DNA of 64,000 nucleotides from Tolumonas lignilytica (lineage in GTDB: Bacteria; Pseudomonadota; Gammaproteobacteria; Enterobacterales; Aeromonadaceae): the NCBI RefSeq assembly GCF_000527035.1, contig NZ_AZUK01000001.1, positions 3,034,501 through 3,098,500 on the forward strand, written 5' to 3'. Numbering within the stretch: the stretch's first letter is position 1; the number at the start of each line of letters is the position of its first letter. Under the pieces are notes generated by a model. It had not been told where the DNA came from and ran no database searches. It worked only from the letters and a program-made list of their open reading frames with translations. Made by a program: the position numbers and the translations under genes. Below, piece by piece: positions 61,819 to 64,000 of this stretch.

Positions 61819-62148
61819 TTAAATACATTTGGCTGGTTTAGGCAACCCGGCGATTTTGGTGGCCTGTTTAGCCGGGCCTTCTGGAAAAAGACGATATAAA
61901 TAGCGACTGTTGCCTTTATCCTCACCTAGTTTTTGCGCCATTGCCTTAACCAGGGCACGAATTGCCGGGGATGTTTTATATTCAGCATAGAAATCACGCA
62001 CAAAATGGATCACTTCCCAGTGCGCATCGGTCAGGGTGATATGCTCTTTCGCCGCAATCAATTCGGCGAGTTCTGGTTTCCAGTCACCTATGTTTTTGAG
62101 ATATCCGTGCGCATCGGTTTCGATTTCCATGTTGCCAAGAACCAACAT
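61819..62148 (-). CDS. tusE: TusE sulfur-relay protein
   Basis: 109 residues of the DsrC/TusE family ([33 protein letters not shown]), ending in the conserved LPKPAKCI tail whose penultimate Cys accepts sulfur. TusE passes sulfur from TusBCD to MnmA for 2-thiolation of tRNA wobble uridine. It directly abuts the yccS-like stop on the same strand. Confidence 0.95.
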   Translation of the reverse strand: MLVLGNMEIETDAHGYLKNIGDWKPELAELIAAKEHITLTDAHWEVIHFVRDFYAEYKTSPAIRALVKAMAQKLGEDKGNSRYLYRLFPEGPAKQATKIAGLPKPAKCI

Positions 62149-64000
62149 TTATTTACTCCAAAAAAAAGCCTTTTCTGCACTATGACTCTGTATAAGGGGT
62201 CTTAATAAGCGAGACAGTTTTAAGATCTCTGTGGTCATAATACCGATATGATTCATCTCTTGCTGAATTAACCCTATACGTTGATCTGTGTTTTCATTTG
62301 AATCGGCATAGGGGATGGGAGTTAAGGATGCCAACTCAATAGGATTCTCGTTATTATTACCCGACAGGGCTGTAACAGATTCATCTAGCGCCTTAAAAAG
62401 AGATTCTGCGTATTGTATCAATTGTGGTTCAAACAAAGAACCATGCAATTCCTGATGGACGCCCAGTGCGGACACATAAGACAACAAACTGTGGTTTCTA
62501 TAAATCAGTGCAGCACACAACGTAATATAGCGTCGCTGTTGTTTGGGATCGGTTTGCATATTGAGCCATGCTTGCGCCAAGGCGCTATCGGAATGATGCG
62601 CCGCTATCCGTTTACGGTTAAATTGCTCATCTTGCTGTGATGTTTGTAATGATGAAATGATCGATTTCAGATATTCATAATTACAGCGAGTCGCATTAGC
62701 CAAGAGTTCCGGAATACGCTGATATTGCCATTCAGGCCATAACACGGTCACTGCGCCGAAAGACAGCACACTACCCAATAAGGTGTCGACAAATCGCGGC
62801 AGGATGATGCTTTTCTCCTCTACACCTAAAAGCCCAAAAGCCGTCATGGCAAACAAGGTAATAAAAATCACCGCCACACTATAGTTACTTCTCAGTTGGG
62901 CAAAAAAGAAAATGGCGGCGATAGCCATTAAAACCAACTGAATACCTGGCTGCGGCGAAAACCACAATAAGGGAAGGCTAAGAATAAGGCCGCTGCAAGT
63001 GCCCGCAATACGTTGGAAAAGGCGTTGGCGCGTTGCTGTATAACTCGATTGGCAAACAAAGAGACAGGTTAATAACACCCAAAAACCTTGTTTGATATTA
63101 AACAACTGTAAAAGCCCATAAGCCGCCACCAGACATAAACTCATACGACATGCATGACGGAATAATGGCGATTTGAAACTGAAATGAGCACAGAACTTTT
63201 GCCAGACAGACAGAGCACTTAGATTGGGGCTCGGTGCAATATTTTTGACAACCAATTTGGTTTCTTGGTTAACACTGTTATCAAGCGAAGCTAATAATTT
63301 AACAATTTCCAGCAGGTTTTTTTGCAGAAAACGCAGTGCATTGACAGTATGAGGTGAAAAAGGGGATTTTTCGTGACTGAATTGTAACTGATCGCCCAAT
63401 GCCTGAATTCCCCAAAGCAGACCGGGTGAGACCTGATATGGGTTATTGATAAGTGTGGCATAGCCCAGTTGCTGCACTGCACTTCCGAGTTGGCGCAGTA
63501 ATTCGCGAAAACCGTCTAACAACGGATTGCTATGCACATCCTCCTTTAGGCGATTATAAAGATAATGGCTGGAGGTGATCCGTTCATGGATCTGTTCAGT
63601 AATAGCTTGCAGTGTCGCAAGTTCTTGTAACTCGGAGTCGGGATGCTGAAGTCTTCTGGCTAGCATTTCCTGACAGGTGTTAATTGAATTCATGCAATCA
63701 ACATTCAGAATGGCCAATTTCTGATGAATAGCAGACTGTTCATCGGCATTACTCGGGAATAACCACGCTTTTTGCGTGCAATAACGCGCGAGTGAAAAAC
63801 AGGTCTGAGTGAGTTGTTCACGTAAAGGTTTGTTCGGCGTGATCCGCAGCCAGTTGAGAGAAATAAAGCCATACCACAATGCGCCGGTGCACAACCACAC
63901 TGGCTGGAACCAAATCGTCGGAGCCTGTGCTGCTCCCATCATGGAATAAACGGCAACCAACAAGCTACCAAAACTAATGCTGCTGTAGCGTTTACCTAAA
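62149..64000 (-). CDS. yccS: YccS-type inner-membrane protein, N-terminus beyond window
   Basis: At least 617 residues are visible and the frame stays open to base 64000, so the start is outside (E. coli YccS is ~720). It has hydrophobic clusters at the visible start (SLLVAVYSMMGA ... WLCTGALWYGFISLNWL) and in the middle (MSLCLVAAYGLLQLFN, QGFWVLLTCLFVCQ, GLILSLPLLWF, VLMAIAAIFFFAQL). The motif YTATRQRLFQRIAGT is characteristic of the YccS/YhfK/FUSC family. Function is poorly defined; an export role is presumed. Confidence 0.9.
   Translation of the reverse strand, partial: LGKRYSSISFGSLLVAVYSMMGAAQAPTIWFQPVWLCTGALWYGFISLNWLRITPNKPLREQLTQTCFSLARYCTQKAWLFPSNADEQSAIHQKLAILNVDCMNSINTCQEMLARRLQHPDSELQELATLQAITEQIHERITSSHYLYNRLKEDVHSNPLLDGFRELLRQLGSAVQQLGYATLINNPYQVSPGLLWGIQALGDQLQFSHEKSPFSPHTVNALRFLQKNLLEIVKLLASLDNSVNQETKLVVKNIAPSPNLSALSVWQKFCAHFSFKSPLFRHACRMSLCLVAAYGLLQLFNIKQGFWVLLTCLFVCQSSYTATRQRLFQRIAGTCSGLILSLPLLWFSPQPGIQLVLMAIAAIFFFAQLRSNYSVAVIFITLFAMTAFGLLGVEEKSIILPRFVDTLLGSVLSFGAVTVLWPEWQYQRIPELLANATRCNYEYLKSIISSLQTSQQDEQFNRKRIAAHHSDSALAQAWLNMQTDPKQQRRYITLCAALIYRNHSLLSYVSALGVHQELHGSLFEPQLIQYAESLFKALDESVTALSGNNNENPIELASLTPIPYADSNENTDQRIGLIQQEMNHIGIMTTEILKLSRLLRPLIQSHSAEKAFFWSK

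Noticed and set aside
1-64000. CRISPR arrays, insertion sequences or rRNA genes
   Set aside because: No regularly spaced direct repeats, transposase genes with terminal repeats, or rRNA-like sequence were seen by eye.

Overview
The window is the right-hand ~39.9 kb of a P22-like (short-tailed, headful-type) prophage, followed by ~24 kb of host chromosome. The host looks gammaproteobacterial: it has an mdtABC multidrug exporter, tusE next to a YccS-type membrane protein, a WbuC-type cupin and a rhombotarget-type lipoprotein. Base composition looks moderate by eye. Together this fits Aeromonadales of the Tolumonas type better than GC-rich Aeromonas, but that is inference. The prophage ends at 39825-39870 in a copy of the 3' part of a tRNA-Thr(CGT), the same tRNA family (thrW) that P22 uses. 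Its left end, with the integrase and presumably the whole tRNA, lies outside the window.

Prophage layout. 1-783: immunity switch, with a CI-type repressor (cut by the window edge), operators, and a YdaS/Cro-type protein. 851-4991: early operon with a BRO/KilAC antirepressor, replication proteins O and P, an HNH nuclease and small ATGA-chained genes. 4992-10530: a cargo block that interrupts the early/nin region. It holds a DprA-like protein paired with a phosphoribosyltransferase-like protein (the best candidate for an undescribed system), an SOS-controlled UmuDC operon on the opposite strand, and two exported proteins. 10531-13470: resumed nin region (NinB, NinG, tiny proteins) ending in a Q-type antiterminator. 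13475-13573: late promoter and two terminators that Q would have to overcome. 13588-14916: lysis genes (holin-like protein and a lambda-R-type endolysin). 15045-15307: three tRNA genes, one with a long variable arm and a UAU anticodon.

15470-34394: small late proteins, then a P22-order virion cassette: small and large terminase, P22-sized portal, triple-repeat protein, scaffold, coat, gp4-like, gp10-like, needle-position protein, gp14-position GNAT-like protein, and ejection proteins in gp7/gp20/gp16 positions. The last of these carries an N-terminal transglycosylase domain. 34395-35269: two reverse-strand moron-type genes. 35409-37331: an immI-like second immunity region with Mnt-like and Arc-like ribbon-helix-helix repressors, paired operators and a P22-type antirepressor. 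37594-39633: tailspike and a small companion.

Host part. 40163-42264: a lipoprotein, an exported protein and a cupin. 42536-51357: mdtA-mdtB-mdtC and an outer-membrane factor in one overlapping operon. 51369-54072: a PfkB kinase, a nitroreductase and a secreted nuclease. 54075-59706: a reverse-strand operon encoding a hybrid sensor kinase, a single-domain response regulator and a REC-PAS-GGDEF-EAL protein. 59903-61348: an AhpD-like protein divergent from a LysR regulator. 61389-64000: NUDIX hydrolase, TusE and a partial YccS.
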